From Runella sp. CRIBMP (lineage in GTDB: Bacteria > Bacteroidota > Bacteroidia > Cytophagales > Spirosomataceae): a stretch of 64,000 bases of DNA. Positions 1 to 9,369 of this stretch are shown piece by piece; position 1 is the stretch's first letter, and every line of letters starts with the position of its first letter. The notes beneath the pieces were generated by a model. The model made no database searches. It was not told the DNA's origin and saw only the letters and a list, made by a program, of their open reading frames with translations. Location: the NCBI RefSeq assembly GCF_009905605.1, contig NZ_JAAAKZ010000005.1, positions 62,001-126,000 on the forward strand, written 5' to 3'. The position numbers and the translations under genes are program-made.

Positions 1-284
1 TCTACAAAACAGCTCCATGTGAGGCGGAAATCATTAAAAAACCCACCAATCTGTTTCAAAGCGGCTGGGAATACCCCGACAACATTCCGCACACGTGGCT
101 CTTGATGACCCTTACAGAAGGCAAATTTCGTCAAATCCGCAAAATGATGACCGCCGTAAAGCACCGCTGTTTGCGCCTGATTCGGATTTCAATCGAAAAC
201 CTGACCCTTGACACCCTTCAGCCCGGTGAAGTACGGGAAATCCCCGAAGTGGAGTTTTTTGAGCGGGTTTTCGGTAAAGAATAA
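1..284 (+). CDS. 23S rRNA pseudouridine synthase, RluE-like (C-terminal fragment)
   Basis: The reading frame is open from base 3 to the stop at 282-284 and runs off the left edge, so only about 93 C-terminal residues are visible. The stretch 'LTEGKFRQIRKM' is the conserved C-terminal motif of the RsuA/RluB/RluE pseudouridine synthase family, in which the basic residues help bind rRNA. 'LQPGEVREI' matches the end of the catalytic domain in that family. The enzyme would isomerise a uridine of 23S rRNA in the cytoplasm. The catalytic Asp and any N-terminal S4 domain lie outside the window, so the exact subfamily (RluE against RluB or RluF) is inferred from the C-terminus only. Nothing suggests an operon with the gene downstream, which has its own promoter. 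Confidence 0.8.
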   Translation, partial: YKTAPCEAEIIKKPTNLFQSGWEYPDNIPHTWLLMTLTEGKFRQIRKMMTAVKHRCLRLIRISIENLTLDTLQPGEVREIPEVEFFERVFGKE

Positions 285-367
285 AAAAACTTTTGAACGT
301 TTTATTCACCTTTTAAAATGCCCAGAACCGCGCTCTTACCGAGCAGCCTACCTACTTATTTCAGTAG

Positions 368-398
368 TTGAAGCGGATTGGTGTAGTTCATACTTTTG
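368..398 (+). promoter_or_regulatory. Bacteroidota-type promoter for the YadA-head-like gene
   Basis: A TTG at 368-370 is followed after 20 bases by TACTTTTG at 391-398, which fits the Bacteroidota sigma-A consensus TTG-N19/20-TAnnTTTG. The start codon at 418 lies 19 bases downstream, so the leader would be short. The call rests on the match alone. Confidence 0.6.
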
Positions 399-417
399 AA
401 CCAAACCAATCACTTCG

Positions 418-2517
418 ATGAAAAAGCTCGTATTCTGCGTCTGCACTTATATGTTGATGAGTTCAACGGTTTATTCCCAAATCAACATCATTCAAAAAAC
501 CAATGCAGGAATCACCATTAGCCCCAACGGAATCAGGGGTAGCCTACCCCTCAGTACGGCCGAAGATACCACTAATATCTCGATGGGTGAAAATGCGCTG
601 AAAAACAATATTAATTCCAAAAGAAACATTGCCATCGGCAAAGACGCCCTGATGACTTACTCCAAAGCCTTCAATTCCACCGACTTGCTAAATGCTTCGC
701 AATTGGCCATTGGTTTTGAAGCCCTCCGCAACTACAACACCACCAGCGCGGCGCTCAATATCGCCATCGGCACCCGGGCCATGGGCGGAATCACACAGGA
801 CGGCGGCAGCTTAGCCATCGGGCATTTTTCGATGGAAAACAACCGGGGCGGCGGAACCGTCGCCATCGGCCACCGGACGTTGAGCGCGGGAAGCACGGAT
901 ACCGACCAAGGCGTTTTTATCGGCAACGGCGCTGGCTCTTTTGCTCCAAGCGGTACGGGAACCGTGGCAGTCGGTCATTCGGCCATGAATTTTGGTGGCG
1001 GTGGCAACAATACAGTCATCGGGAGTGGAGCGGGCGGCGGCACCAGTACTTCTTCCAAAATTGGCAGTGGCAACATCATGATTGGTGCCAATGCGGGCCG
1101 ACTAGAAACGGGCGATGATAAACTTTACATCGAAAATACCAGCGGTGGTAATCCATTGATTGGTGGGAATTTTTCGACCGACCGCGTGGGTATAAACCGC
1201 CCAATCAGCGACATCGACGCTACGCCATTTACGTTGCAGGTGGGCGGCAATGCTCTTGTTACCAACGGAATAAAATTAACCAATATCGGGGAGGCCGAAG
1301 GTCGTTTTTTAAGAACAGACGCGACGGGCAATGCCTCTTGGGCGCCCATCAATTCTCTGTGGCTACTGGCAGGCATTGAAGGAAACGAAATAAGAAATAC
1401 AAACCCGGGCGGATTTTGGTCAAACAACCCCGCCACCGTAGGTTGGTTGGCCACCGACATCACCAATCCCCCCACGGCTCCCGTGTTGGGCGGCGGTACA
1501 CGCATGATGTGGATTCCCTCCAGAAGCGCTTTCCGGTGCGGCTCCGTCGATAACACCAACTGGGACCCAGCCTTCATCGGACTTCATTCGTTTGCATCAG
1601 GCTATAATTCAATGGCTACGGGGCGCGGCAACATTGCGATGGGGTTCAATGCCATCTCTGACGGCACGTCTAATACCATTGCTTTTGGTGAAAATACGCG
1701 GGCGTCTGGCACCAACGCCTGTGCCATCGGCAACGGCGTCAACGCCAATTCGTTTTACTCAACGGTGGTGGGTTCTTTTAACCTTCTTCCCTTTGCAGAA
1801 GCCAACACTTGGGTAGGTACCGACCCCCTATTTACGATTGGATCGGGCCAAAATGATCTAAACCGCAGGAACGGGTTGCTGATGCTTAAAAATGGAAAAA
1901 CGGCCATTGGGAATATCACCCCAGAATCTTTTCTGCACGTTTTTGAAAGTGAATCGAGCGCTGCTCCGAGCCCAAACACCATCGCAACTTTCGAAAAAAA
2001 TGGAAACGGATATATTTCTCTCCTAACCCCCGAAGCCAGCGAAAATGGCATCACCTTTGGTCTACCCTCCAGCGGCGTGAGCGGAGGAGTCATTTATAAC
2101 CCTGCAGGAACCAAAAGCATGCAATTCCGCACGGGCGGCAATGCCACCCGCATGGCCATCCTTTCAAATGGCAACGTGGGGATTAATACCACCGCCGCTA
2201 CCGCCAAGCTAGACGTAAGCGGTACCGTAAAAGTAGGAATCAACGGAAGCGCCCTTGACGAAATCATCAAAATCAGCGAGGCGGCCGATTTGCCAAGCAT
2301 TCCTGCCAACGGTAGTTTTTCTCAAACATTTACCGTGACCAATGCCCAGGCGGGCTCCACAGTGTATATTTCACCAGATACTGACCTGACCAATGGCATC
2401 ATCATCGCCTACGCCCGCGTTTCGGCATCCAATACGGTTTTGGTAAAATTTAACAATGTATCCGCTGCCCCCATCGACCTAGCTAATACAAAATTCCATA
2501 TTACGGTGATTCGATAA
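418..2517 (+). CDS. Secreted protein with YadA-head-like (AIG) repeats
   Basis: The 699-residue product starts with a signal peptide (about residues 1-21, cleavage after 'STVYSQ'). It then carries many short repeats of the AIGxxA/L kind, such as 'IAIGKDAL', 'LAIGFEAL', 'IAIGTRAM', 'VAIGHRTL' and 'IAMGFNAI', the signature of the left-handed beta-roll in trimeric autotransporter heads. Later parts ('LYIENTSGGNPLIGG', 'GKTAIGNITPESFLHV') resemble Bacteroidota surface and tail-fibre-like proteins. No C-terminal YadA membrane anchor and no clear T9SS sorting domain are seen, so how it is held at the surface is unknown. It is probably an extracellular adhesin or fibre-like structural protein. It stands alone, with its own promoter and a strong terminator. 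Confidence 0.7.
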   Translation: MKKLVFCVCTYMLMSSTVYSQINIIQKTNAGITISPNGIRGSLPLSTAEDTTNISMGENALKNNINSKRNIAIGKDALMTYSKAFNSTDLLNASQLAIGFEALRNYNTTSAALNIAIGTRAMGGITQDGGSLAIGHFSMENNRGGGTVAIGHRTLSAGSTDTDQGVFIGNGAGSFAPSGTGTVAVGHSAMNFGGGGNNTVIGSGAGGGTSTSSKIGSGNIMIGANAGRLETGDDKLYIENTSGGNPLIGGNFSTDRVGINRPISDIDATPFTLQVGGNALVTNGIKLTNIGEAEGRFLRTDATGNASWAPINSLWLLAGIEGNEIRNTNPGGFWSNNPATVGWLATDITNPPTAPVLGGGTRMMWIPSRSAFRCGSVDNTNWDPAFIGLHSFASGYNSMATGRGNIAMGFNAISDGTSNTIAFGENTRASGTNACAIGNGVNANSFYSTVVGSFNLLPFAEANTWVGTDPLFTIGSGQNDLNRRNGLLMLKNGKTAIGNITPESFLHVFESESSAAPSPNTIATFEKNGNGYISLLTPEASENGITFGLPSSGVSGGVIYNPAGTKSMQFRTGGNATRMAILSNGNVGINTTAATAKLDVSGTVKVGINGSALDEIIKISEAADLPSIPANGSFSQTFTVTNAQAGSTVYISPDTDLTNGIIIAYARVSASNTVLVKFNNVSAAPIDLANTKFHITVIR

Positions 2518-2550
2518 CCACCCAATTTTCCTGATCTGGCATTATTTATA

Positions 2551-2593
2551 CACTAAAAACCCGCAAAAACGATGCTTTTGCGGGTTTTTAGTG
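2551..2593. terminator. Bidirectional intrinsic terminator
   Basis: A perfect 18-bp inverted repeat (2551-2568 and 2576-2593) surrounds a 7-base loop. The arms contain A/T runs, giving a U-rich 3' side in either direction. It closes the gene ending at 2517 and could also stop minus-strand transcription from the spacer beyond it. Confidence 0.85.
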
Positions 2594-3219
2594 TTGCTGG
2601 CTTTGGTGTCAAAAGCCGCAGTAGGGTGTGTTTTCAGGCCATAATGCTCAGGTGCCGAAGCCGTGGTTGATTACCGACGTATTGGAATGAGCGCAAGCGA
2701 TTTGCTGAGCCGTGCGTACGGATTGCAAATGTCAAAAATCATTATGAGTAACCCGATAGCAAGCACGGCTGAATTTTCTAGTGTGAGTATCATCTTATTT
2801 GGTTTACTGTTAAAAAAGCATGAGAAAAAATATTGAATGAGTGAGCTCACCTTGAGTGTTACCTTTCTTTAAGAGCAAAAAAAGCGGGCTATCTTTCAAT
2901 GATTTGCTTAAAGTTACTTGGTTATTAATGAATTAACTAACGAATCGCCAACTTAAATGAATCAAATGCTAAATTCTTGCGTCCTCAATTTGCAATAAAC
3001 TAGCAATCAACCAATTGACCATTTAAAAACCTCCAGTTTTATAAAAATAACATTTAACGAAACTTCAAACGCCTCTACGTCTTTGCTGCGAAGAGTGCTG
3101 CACATACATAACGTTATTAGAAGGTCTTTGTTTTTTAGAGGGAATTAAAATTCTTTGGGTAGAAGTGATTTGTGTTGATATTTTTCATTCTACATTTTAC
3201 AGTTACTTACACTAGCGCA
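2594..3219. other. Gene-poor spacer of about 620 bases
   Basis: No gene of ordinary length is convincing here. It holds one possible 40-codon minus-strand reading frame (2671-2793, listed separately), a 10-bp perfect palindrome GTGAGCTCAC at 2841-2850, and an 8-bp inverted pair AGCCGTGC/GCACGGCT at 2708-2715 and 2763-2770. The part from about 2880 to 3219 is AT-rich with nothing recognisable. The tail of the minus-strand aminotransferase gene borders it on the right without a clear terminator hairpin. Confidence 0.5.
2671..2793 (-). CDS. Possible 40-residue single-span membrane peptide
   Basis: An ATG at 2793 (minus strand) opens 40 codons ending in TAA at 2673-2671. The peptide has a hydrophobic stretch, 'VLAIGLLIMIFDI', long enough to span a membrane, followed by a basic tail ending 'PIRR'. 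The 18-bp hairpin at 2551-2593 lies downstream in this direction and could serve as its terminator. No promoter match was found upstream and no family was recognised. It may be chance; the call rests on composition and context only. Confidence 0.2.
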   Translation of the reverse strand: MILTLENSAVLAIGLLIMIFDICNPYARLSKSLALIPIRR

Positions 3220-4320
3220 TTATGTTCTAGCTCTTTTTTTCAAAAACGTTTTTAGTATCGCCACTTCCTCGTCCTCAAAGGCGGGAAAATTAGCAATACG
3301 GAAAGTGTTATTTTTCCATTCGCCATAACCGTTTCCGAGCGTAATTCCCGCCGAAAGCGCTGCTTTTTTAACGACAGAAACCGCTTCTGGTTCTCCTTTT
3401 ACGGCAATGACCGTGTCGGAGCGCGTAGAAGGATTTTGAACCAAGGGTCGCCAATCGGTCTCATTTTCCAGAAAACTATACCAGGCCTTCGCCCGCGCTT
3501 CGCTCCTTGCGCCTACCTCTTGTATAATATCCACTTGCTCCATGACGCGCATCAGCAGGTAAATCCCAAGGGTATTAGGGGTATAGTGGGTTTGGTATTT
3601 TTCGAAATTATCGTGTATGAAAAGTAGGCTATTGTAGCGCAGAATGTCGTTGGCTTGCCGTGCCTTTTCGAGGGTTTTAGGAGAACACACCATGATACCC
3701 AAACCCGCAGGAAGCCCCAAACACTTTTGAACCGAAGCAAACCAAACATCGCCCAAGGCCCAATCAAAAGCCACGCCCCCCAATGAGGAAGTGGCATCAA
3801 TCGCAATAAGGGCATCGCTCATGGTACGAATTTTTGCTAATTCTTCCATCCGAATATGGGTCCCGTTTGAGGTTTCGCTGTGGGTCAGGCACAGCACTTC
3901 ATAGTCGCGCAAACGCTGGCGATTGAATTCTGCGCGGACCACATCGTTTTCATGGTCAAACAAATGATGCGTGAGCGTTTGCTCAATGGAAAACAGCGAC
4001 CCTGACGATTGCGGCACAATGTGCGAGGCATAGCTGAACCATTTTTTGCCGAAAGCACCATTATAATGATGGGCGCTATGGTGCAATGTCAGCGATTGGG
4101 CAATGATTTCCCACGCTTCTGTTGCCGATGAAACCAAATAAATAGAATAATCTTCGGGAATATTGAGTTTGAGGTGCATTAGGCGGATGGTTTCCCGCAA
4201 TACTTCCATAAACCCCTGACTGCGGTGGTTCATACTCAATATCCCCGAACGAAAGGCATCTTGTAGATACCCTTCCACCTGTGGATATACCTTTGAAGGA
4301 CCGGGATAAAAGGTGATCAT
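3220..4320 (-). CDS. Class V PLP-dependent aminotransferase (SerC/alanine-glyoxylate type)
   Basis: This 366-residue protein has the fold-type I class V pattern. 'FYPGPSKV' near the N-terminus is typical of phosphoserine and serine-glyoxylate aminotransferases. '[10 protein letters not shown]' (Asp175) would bind the pyridine nitrogen of PLP, and '[14 protein letters not shown]' places the Schiff-base lysine at about Lys199. It would transfer amino groups in cytoplasmic amino-acid metabolism. Phosphoserine aminotransferase is plausible because the length fits, but the substrate cannot be fixed from the sequence. The start codon overlaps the stop of aroQ by four bases (ATGA), so the two genes are translationally coupled on the minus strand. 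Confidence 0.8.
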   Translation of the reverse strand: MITFYPGPSKVYPQVEGYLQDAFRSGILSMNHRSQGFMEVLRETIRLMHLKLNIPEDYSIYLVSSATEAWEIIAQSLTLHHSAHHYNGAFGKKWFSYASHIVPQSSGSLFSIEQTLTHHLFDHENDVVRAEFNRQRLRDYEVLCLTHSETSNGTHIRMEELAKIRTMSDALIAIDATSSLGGVAFDWALGDVWFASVQKCLGLPAGLGIMVCSPKTLEKARQANDILRYNSLLFIHDNFEKYQTHYTPNTLGIYLLMRVMEQVDIIQEVGARSEARAKAWYSFLENETDWRPLVQNPSTRSDTVIAVKGEPEAVSVVKKAALSAGITLGNGYGEWKNNTFRIANFPAFEDEEVAILKTFLKKRART

Positions 4321-4736
4321 GATAAAAAGTACCTAACCGCCAATTCGTAACCTTTCAGCCCCAAACCCACAATAACTCCTTTGACACGACTGCTCAGGTA
4401 GCTATGGTGCCGAAACGCTTCGCGGGCGTGGACGTTGGAAATATGTACCTCCACGGCTGGCGTCGTGACGGCCGATAGGGCATCGGCAATGGCCACCGAA
4501 GTATGTGTATAAGCCCCAGCATTCAGCACGATTCCATCAAACGTAAAACCGACCTCGTGAATTTTATCAATCAGTGATCCTTCGTGGTTAGACTGAAAAT
4601 AGTGCAGGTCTACGTCCGAGAACAGGGATTGGAGGGTTTGGAAGTACTCTTCAAATGTTTGGCTACCATAAATGGTTGGCTCGCGTTTGCCCAACAGATT
4701 AAGATTGGGCCCGTTGATAATGAGAATTTTTTTCAC
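4317..4736 (-). CDS. aroQ: Type II 3-dehydroquinate dehydratase
   Basis: This 139-residue protein matches the small dodecameric type II dehydroquinase, which converts 3-dehydroquinate to 3-dehydroshikimate in the shikimate pathway. '[18 protein letters not shown]' carries the N-terminal active-site segment, with the catalytic Tyr in 'PTIYG'. 'QSNHEG' and 'NAGAYTHTS' are the substrate-binding loops, and '[17 protein letters not shown]' contains the conserved catalytic His and Arg. The length is slightly below the usual 145-150 residues. It is the first gene of a two-gene minus-strand unit with the aminotransferase. Confidence 0.95.
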   Translation of the reverse strand: MKKILIINGPNLNLLGKREPTIYGSQTFEEYFQTLQSLFSDVDLHYFQSNHEGSLIDKIHEVGFTFDGIVLNAGAYTHTSVAIADALSAVTTPAVEVHISNVHAREAFRHHSYLSSRVKGVIVGLGLKGYELAVRYFLS

Positions 4737-4812
4737 AGAATTGGCATTTTACTGAAAGCACAATATTACTATCTTCCCACGAAGAAAAAACATTTTTAAT
4801 GGGTTTTCCCAC

Positions 4813-4842
4813 AAAAAAAGCCTCTGCGTTTCTGCAGAGGCT
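4813..4842 (-). terminator. Intrinsic terminator of the RND efflux operon
   Basis: A 9-bp stem (4819-4827 with 4834-4842, loop 6) is followed, on the minus strand, by a run of seven T residues (plus-strand A-run at 4813-4819). It lies 31 bases past the stop of the permease gene. Confidence 0.85.
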
Positions 4843-4872
4843 CTAAAGAAAGGGTATGGAATAACAGCACTA

Positions 4873-7800
4873 TTACGCTTCTTCCGCCATCAGTTTTTCA
4901 GGGGCGGCTTTATCAGAATGTTTTTTATTACCCAATGACAAATAGGAATAAATGGCTGGGATAATGTACAAGGTCAGAATAGTAGAAAACAACAACCCTC
5001 CTACTACCGAAATCCCCATCGAAACACGGCTTTCGGAACCTGCACCCAATGCCAAAGCAATGGGCAAAATCCCTAGAATAGCGCACAAACTCGTCATGAT
5101 AATTGGGCGAAAACGCGCCGCTGAGGCCGCTTTAACCGCTTCCAGTTTGTTAAGCCCTGCTTCTTTCTGCTGGTTGGCAAACTCCACAATCAAGATACCG
5201 TTTTTGGTGACCAGCCCCACCAACGTAATGATGCCGATTTGGCTGAAAACATTTAGGGTTTGGCTAAAATCCCAGAGCGACAATAAGGCCCCGCAAACCG
5301 CCAAGGGTACCGTCAACAAAATAATGATGGGGTCGATGAAGCTTTCAAACTGGGCCGCTAAAATCAAATAAATTAGCACCAGCGCTAAACCAAACGCAAA
5401 CAAAAGCGACGAAGAACTGTCTTTAAATTCCCGCGACTGTCCGTCCAAGGCCGTGGTGTAAGTATCGTCCAACACCGATTTCGCAATCTTATCCATTTCG
5501 TCGAGGGCTTGACCCAGCGTCACGCCTTTGGCCAGGCCTGCGGTTACGGTAGCGGCTGACGAGCGGTTGAAACGGAACAACTGCGGCGGAGAACTTTGCT
5601 CGGTCAATTTGACAAAATTATCCAACTGAATCAATTCTCCCCGGTTGCTTTTTACAAACAGCGATTTCAAATCCATGATGTCGTTGCGGTCAACACGGTC
5701 GATTTGCCCAATGATTTGGTATTGTTTGCCGTTCATCAGGAAGTATCCAAAACGACGCCCTGAAAGCCCCAATTGCAGCGTCTGGGCAATATCCTGAATC
5801 GAAACACCTAAGTTTTGGGCTTTGTCACGGTCAATTTCCAGTCGAATTTCAGGCTTGGTAAATTTGAGGTTCACGTCGGTTCCTACAAACATCGAACTTT
5901 CATTCACCCGCTTCATCAGTTCGGGAATCACCCCCCGGAGTTTTTCATAACTCGTTGCCTGAATCACGTACGATACCGGAAAGTTGTTGCCACGTTGTCC
6001 AGTTTGAATCGTAGGGTCTTGAATAACGAATGACTTTGCCCCCGAAATATTCTTCACTTTTGCCTGTATCGCATCAGAAATCTCCATTTGTGACCGCTGC
6101 CGCAGCTCAGGTTCGCTCAATACCACCCGCACAAAACCCGTATTGGTGGCATTGGTAGAAAAACCTGGTGCAGTAATGGTAATCAAAGCATCGCGCTCGT
6201 TGGGACGAACTTCATCTTCCACCACTTTGGCAAATTCCATGAGGTATTTATCCGTAAAGTCAAACGTAGCCCCTTCTTGTAAAGTCAGCGATACCCTCAA
6301 TCCTCGACGATCTTCCATCGGAGCCAACTCGGACGGGATGGCATCGTATTTGAACAGCGCATAAATAATACCGATAAAGCCGACCATCAACACCCACGCC
6401 AACCAACGCACCTGCATAAAACCCGCCAACGATGATTCGTAAGCGCCGTTGAGCCACTGGAAAAATGGCTCCGTAACGCGGTATAACCAAGGTTGCTTGT
6501 GGCGCGTTTTGAGCAGCTTAGAACTCAGCATCGGCGTAAGCGTCAACGACACAAAGGCCGAAATAATCACCGAACCCGCTACCACAATTCCAAACTCTCG
6601 GAATAATCGGCCCGTAACACCCTGCAAGAAGATAATCGGCAAAAACACCGCCGCCAACGTAACGGTGGTAGAAATGATGGCAAAATAAATTTCTTTGGAA
6701 CCCGTAATTGCGGCATCCCACGGCGACATCCCTTCTTCGATTTTGGTATAAATATTTTCTAACACCACAATGGCATCGTCTACCACCAGACCGATAGAAA
6801 GCACGATTCCGAGCAATGTCAACACATTGATTGAAAAGCCCATGATGTACATCAGAAAGAACGTACCAATCAACGACACTGGGATGGCCGTCAGCGGAAT
6901 CAGCGTACTGCGCCAGTCGCGCAAGAAGATAAAGATAATCAACGCCACCAATACAAAAGCGGTGATGATGGTTTCTTCCACTTCGGCAATAGAGCGGCGC
7001 ACCGAACGGGTATAATCAAACCCAATAGCGGGCACAATGTCGGCGGGTAGCTCTTTTTTGATTTGTTCAAAACGCTTATAGACCTCGTCGACGATGGCAA
7101 TTTGGTTAGCTCCCGGTTGGGGCACTACGGCTACCCCCACCATTGGCACACCATCGCGGCGCATGAGCGTGCGCTCATTTTCGGGGCCTAGTTCGGCACG
7201 ACCCACGTCGACAAATTTAACCACACGGTCGGCTTCTTCTTTGACAATCAAGTTGTTAAACTCCTCTACTGTGGTCAAACGGCCCAACGTACGCACCGTA
7301 AGCTCGGTCGAAGCGCCTTCAATGGTTCCCGAAGGCAATTCTATGTTCTGTTTGGTCAGGGCATTCAACACATCAATGGCCGTGAGCCGATACGACGCCA
7401 GTTTGAGCGGGTCAATCCACAAACGCATCGAGTAGCGTTTTTCGCCCCACACCTGAATCGAACTTACGCCCGCAATGGTTTGCAGACGCTCTTTGATTTG
7501 ACGGTCTACTACATCGTTAAGGTCGAGCATCGAGCGCTTCTCGCTCTTAACGTTCAGGAAGAAAATGGGGTTGGAATCGGCATCCGCTTTGGAAACAATC
7601 GGCGGGTCGATGTCGCGCGGCAAAAGTCCCAACGAACGAGAAACGCGGTCGCGAACGTCGTTGGCAGCGGTCTCTAAATCAACCCCCAAATCAAACTCAA
7701 CGGTGATATTACTACGACCGTCGCGGCTCGACGAGGTCAAGGTCTTGATACCCGAAATACCGTTAATGGATTCTTCCAACGGCTCGGTGATTTGGGATTC

Positions 7801-7980
7801 TATAATTTCGGCGTTGGCTCCCGTATAGCTCGTCCCGACATTAATCACGGGTGGGTCTACGCTAGGATACTCCCGCACCCCTAAATACGAAAACCCAATC
7901 AATCCAAAAATGATGATAATCAGCGACATAACTACCGCTAAAACGGGTCGCTGAATGCTGGTTGTAGATAAAGATGCCAT
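4873..7980 (-). CDS. RND multidrug efflux permease (HAE1/AcrB family)
   Basis: The 1035-residue protein has the size and layout of an inner-membrane RND pump: an N-terminal membrane helix ('RPVLAVVMSLIIIIFG'), a large periplasmic loop, a block of helices, a second large loop and a second block. 'LSIGLVVDDAIVVLENIY' contains the paired Asp residues of TM4 that carry protons. 'QPGANQIAIVDEVYKR' and 'IPAIGFDYTRSVRRSI' match the porter region of the hydrophobe/amphiphile efflux (HAE1) branch. It would drive proton-coupled export of drugs, detergents or similar amphiphiles. The adaptor gene lies directly upstream (32 bases between). No TolC-like gene is near, so the channel must come from elsewhere. 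Confidence 0.92.
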   Translation of the reverse strand: MASLSTTSIQRPVLAVVMSLIIIIFGLIGFSYLGVREYPSVDPPVINVGTSYTGANAEIIESQITEPLEESINGISGIKTLTSSSRDGRSNITVEFDLGVDLETAANDVRDRVSRSLGLLPRDIDPPIVSKADADSNPIFFLNVKSEKRSMLDLNDVVDRQIKERLQTIAGVSSIQVWGEKRYSMRLWIDPLKLASYRLTAIDVLNALTKQNIELPSGTIEGASTELTVRTLGRLTTVEEFNNLIVKEEADRVVKFVDVGRAELGPENERTLMRRDGVPMVGVAVVPQPGANQIAIVDEVYKRFEQIKKELPADIVPAIGFDYTRSVRRSIAEVEETIITAFVLVALIIFIFLRDWRSTLIPLTAIPVSLIGTFFLMYIMGFSINVLTLLGIVLSIGLVVDDAIVVLENIYTKIEEGMSPWDAAITGSKEIYFAIISTTVTLAAVFLPIIFLQGVTGRLFREFGIVVAGSVIISAFVSLTLTPMLSSKLLKTRHKQPWLYRVTEPFFQWLNGAYESSLAGFMQVRWLAWVLMVGFIGIIYALFKYDAIPSELAPMEDRRGLRVSLTLQEGATFDFTDKYLMEFAKVVEDEVRPNERDALITITAPGFSTNATNTGFVRVVLSEPELRQRSQMEISDAIQAKVKNISGAKSFVIQDPTIQTGQRGNNFPVSYVIQATSYEKLRGVIPELMKRVNESSMFVGTDVNLKFTKPEIRLEIDRDKAQNLGVSIQDIAQTLQLGLSGRRFGYFLMNGKQYQIIGQIDRVDRNDIMDLKSLFVKSNRGELIQLDNFVKLTEQSSPPQLFRFNRSSAATVTAGLAKGVTLGQALDEMDKIAKSVLDDTYTTALDGQSREFKDSSSSLLFAFGLALVLIYLILAAQFESFIDPIIILLTVPLAVCGALLSLWDFSQTLNVFSQIGIITLVGLVTKNGILIVEFANQQKEAGLNKLEAVKAASAARFRPIIMTSLCAILGILPIALALGAGSESRVSMGISVVGGLLFSTILTLYIIPAIYSYLSLGNKKHSDKAAPEKLMAEEA

Positions 7981-8012
7981 AGTTAATTATATTTTTTCAA
8001 AAACAGGCTTAG

Positions 8013-9134
8013 TTACTGTTTAACCATTACTTCTTTGATGTCAACTGGTCCTCCTGGCTTCACCTGCAAAATGCCTGAAGTGATAAGCGTATCTCCTACG
8101 TTTAACCCTTTGTATATCTCAATGGTTTTATCACCGCGCGTACCGATTTGCACTTCCACAGGCTCGGCTTTGTTATTTCGCACTACAAACACGCTATGTC
8201 CTTTCAGGCCCGGAATAACGGCTTCCGTGGGTACAAGTATGCCGTTTGCTTTGGTATTAAGGATAATTTCAATCCGGGCAAACGACCCCGGAAACAGCTT
8301 ACGGTTGTTGTTGGGACTGGTAGCCCGCAGCGTGAGGGTACGCGTATTGGGGTCAATTTTAGGTTCGATGGCATAGACACGACCATAAAATTTTTCATCC
8401 CCGCTTTCGGTGGTAAACGTAATGGCGGTGCCTTTGGCAACATTGGCCGCGTATTTGGCCGGAACCGAAAAATCAATTTTAGCAGGATTTACGTTGGTCA
8501 GGGTAGCAATTTTAGCCACGGTCCCCGGCGACAAATAGCTTCCTTCACTCACATAACGCAAGCCGATGGTACCGTCGAACGGCGCACGAATCACCGTTTT
8601 AGCAATTTGGGCCGCAAGGTTCTGAATGTCGGCATTCATGCTGTTAAGGTTTGTCAAGCTAATGTCATAATCACGTTGACTGATAGCTTCTTTTTCCAAC
8701 AGTTTTTTCTGACGCTCTTCGTTTACCTCGGCTAATTTTTTCTGATATTGTAATTTTTGAAGCTGGGCCTGTAAATCTGCATCGTTGATACGTACCAACA
8801 CCGTCCCTTTTTTTACGTAGTCGCCTTCTTTAAAATTAATGGAAGTAATACGTCCCGCAATTTCACTACGAATGTCCACTTCTTCGTTTGCAATGATGGT
8901 TCCTGTCGAAAGTATTTTCTCCTCAAGGCGCTGATTACCAATGACCATAATGTTGATAGGTGCTGGTCCGCCGCCTTTGGCACCACCCTTTGCTGCTGGT
9001 CCACCGCCTGTGGGCGCTGTTGCCCCTTTTTCTTCCTTTTTGGAGGTATATTCTTTAAGCCGGGGATAAAACGCCAAGCCAGTTATGATTAAAATAACAA
9101 GTACGGTTAAAATTGATTTTACAGGTTTGCTCAT
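8013..9134 (-). CDS. RND efflux periplasmic adaptor (MFP/HlyD family)
   Basis: The 373-residue protein starts with a membrane anchor or signal ('ILTVLVILIITGLAFYP') without a lipobox cysteine, then a Gly/Pro/Ala-rich linker. The beta-barrel and lipoyl parts are visible: 'GRITSINFKEGDYVKKGTVLVRI' is split around a helical hairpin (about residues 115-165), and 'VIRAPFDGTIGLRYVSEGSY' is the second lipoyl half. The C-terminal part has 'FPGSFARIEI' and 'VPTEAVIPGLKG', typical of AcrA/MexA relatives. It would link the inner-membrane permease to an outer-membrane channel. It is the first gene of the two-gene efflux operon. Confidence 0.9.
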   Translation of the reverse strand: MSKPVKSILTVLVILIITGLAFYPRLKEYTSKKEEKGATAPTGGGPAAKGGAKGGGPAPINIMVIGNQRLEEKILSTGTIIANEEVDIRSEIAGRITSINFKEGDYVKKGTVLVRINDADLQAQLQKLQYQKKLAEVNEERQKKLLEKEAISQRDYDISLTNLNSMNADIQNLAAQIAKTVIRAPFDGTIGLRYVSEGSYLSPGTVAKIATLTNVNPAKIDFSVPAKYAANVAKGTAITFTTESGDEKFYGRVYAIEPKIDPNTRTLTLRATSPNNNRKLFPGSFARIEIILNTKANGILVPTEAVIPGLKGHSVFVVRNNKAEPVEVQIGTRGDKTIEIYKGLNVGDTLITSGILQVKPGGPVDIKEVMVKQ

Positions 9135-9186
9135 TCCAGTTAGTATTGGGTATTCGTAGTAAATAAAATCAGTAACAAATAAAAGG

Positions 9187-9194
9187 CAAAAATA
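9187..9194 (-). promoter_or_regulatory. Possible -7 element of the efflux operon
   Basis: The minus strand reads TATTTTTG here, matching TAnnTTTG, 52 bases upstream of the adaptor start codon. No TTTG or TTG is present at the expected distance for -33, so the promoter would be weak or activator-dependent. Confidence 0.35.
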
Positions 9195-9306
9195 CCCGTT
9201 AGGGCTGACTTATGGGCTCCGATTTGGTTTATTTCATAGCTATTTAATCAAAAAAGAACGGTTTTTGATTTGGCATCGACGAAGTTGATTTTTGTGTCGT
9301 CTAATG

Positions 9307-9350
9307 AAACAAAAGAAGCGACACCAGAAATGGCGTCGCTTCTTTTGTTT
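9307..9350. terminator. Bidirectional intrinsic terminator
   Basis: A perfect 16-bp inverted repeat (9307-9322 and 9335-9350) with a 12-base loop lies just past the stop of the minus-strand lipoprotein gene. On that strand the 3' arm ends in a T-rich stretch. It ends the SusC/SusD operon before the efflux operon begins. Confidence 0.8.
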
Positions 9351-9369
9351 AACGAAGAAATATGCCCGT

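Noticed and set aside
1125-1577. Minus-strand frame inside the YadA-head-like gene
   Set aside because: It is caused by the Gly-rich repeat codons of the real gene and has no domain.
418-2517. CRISPR-like repeats
   Set aside because: The repeats are short protein-level motifs in one coding frame with no fixed spacers.
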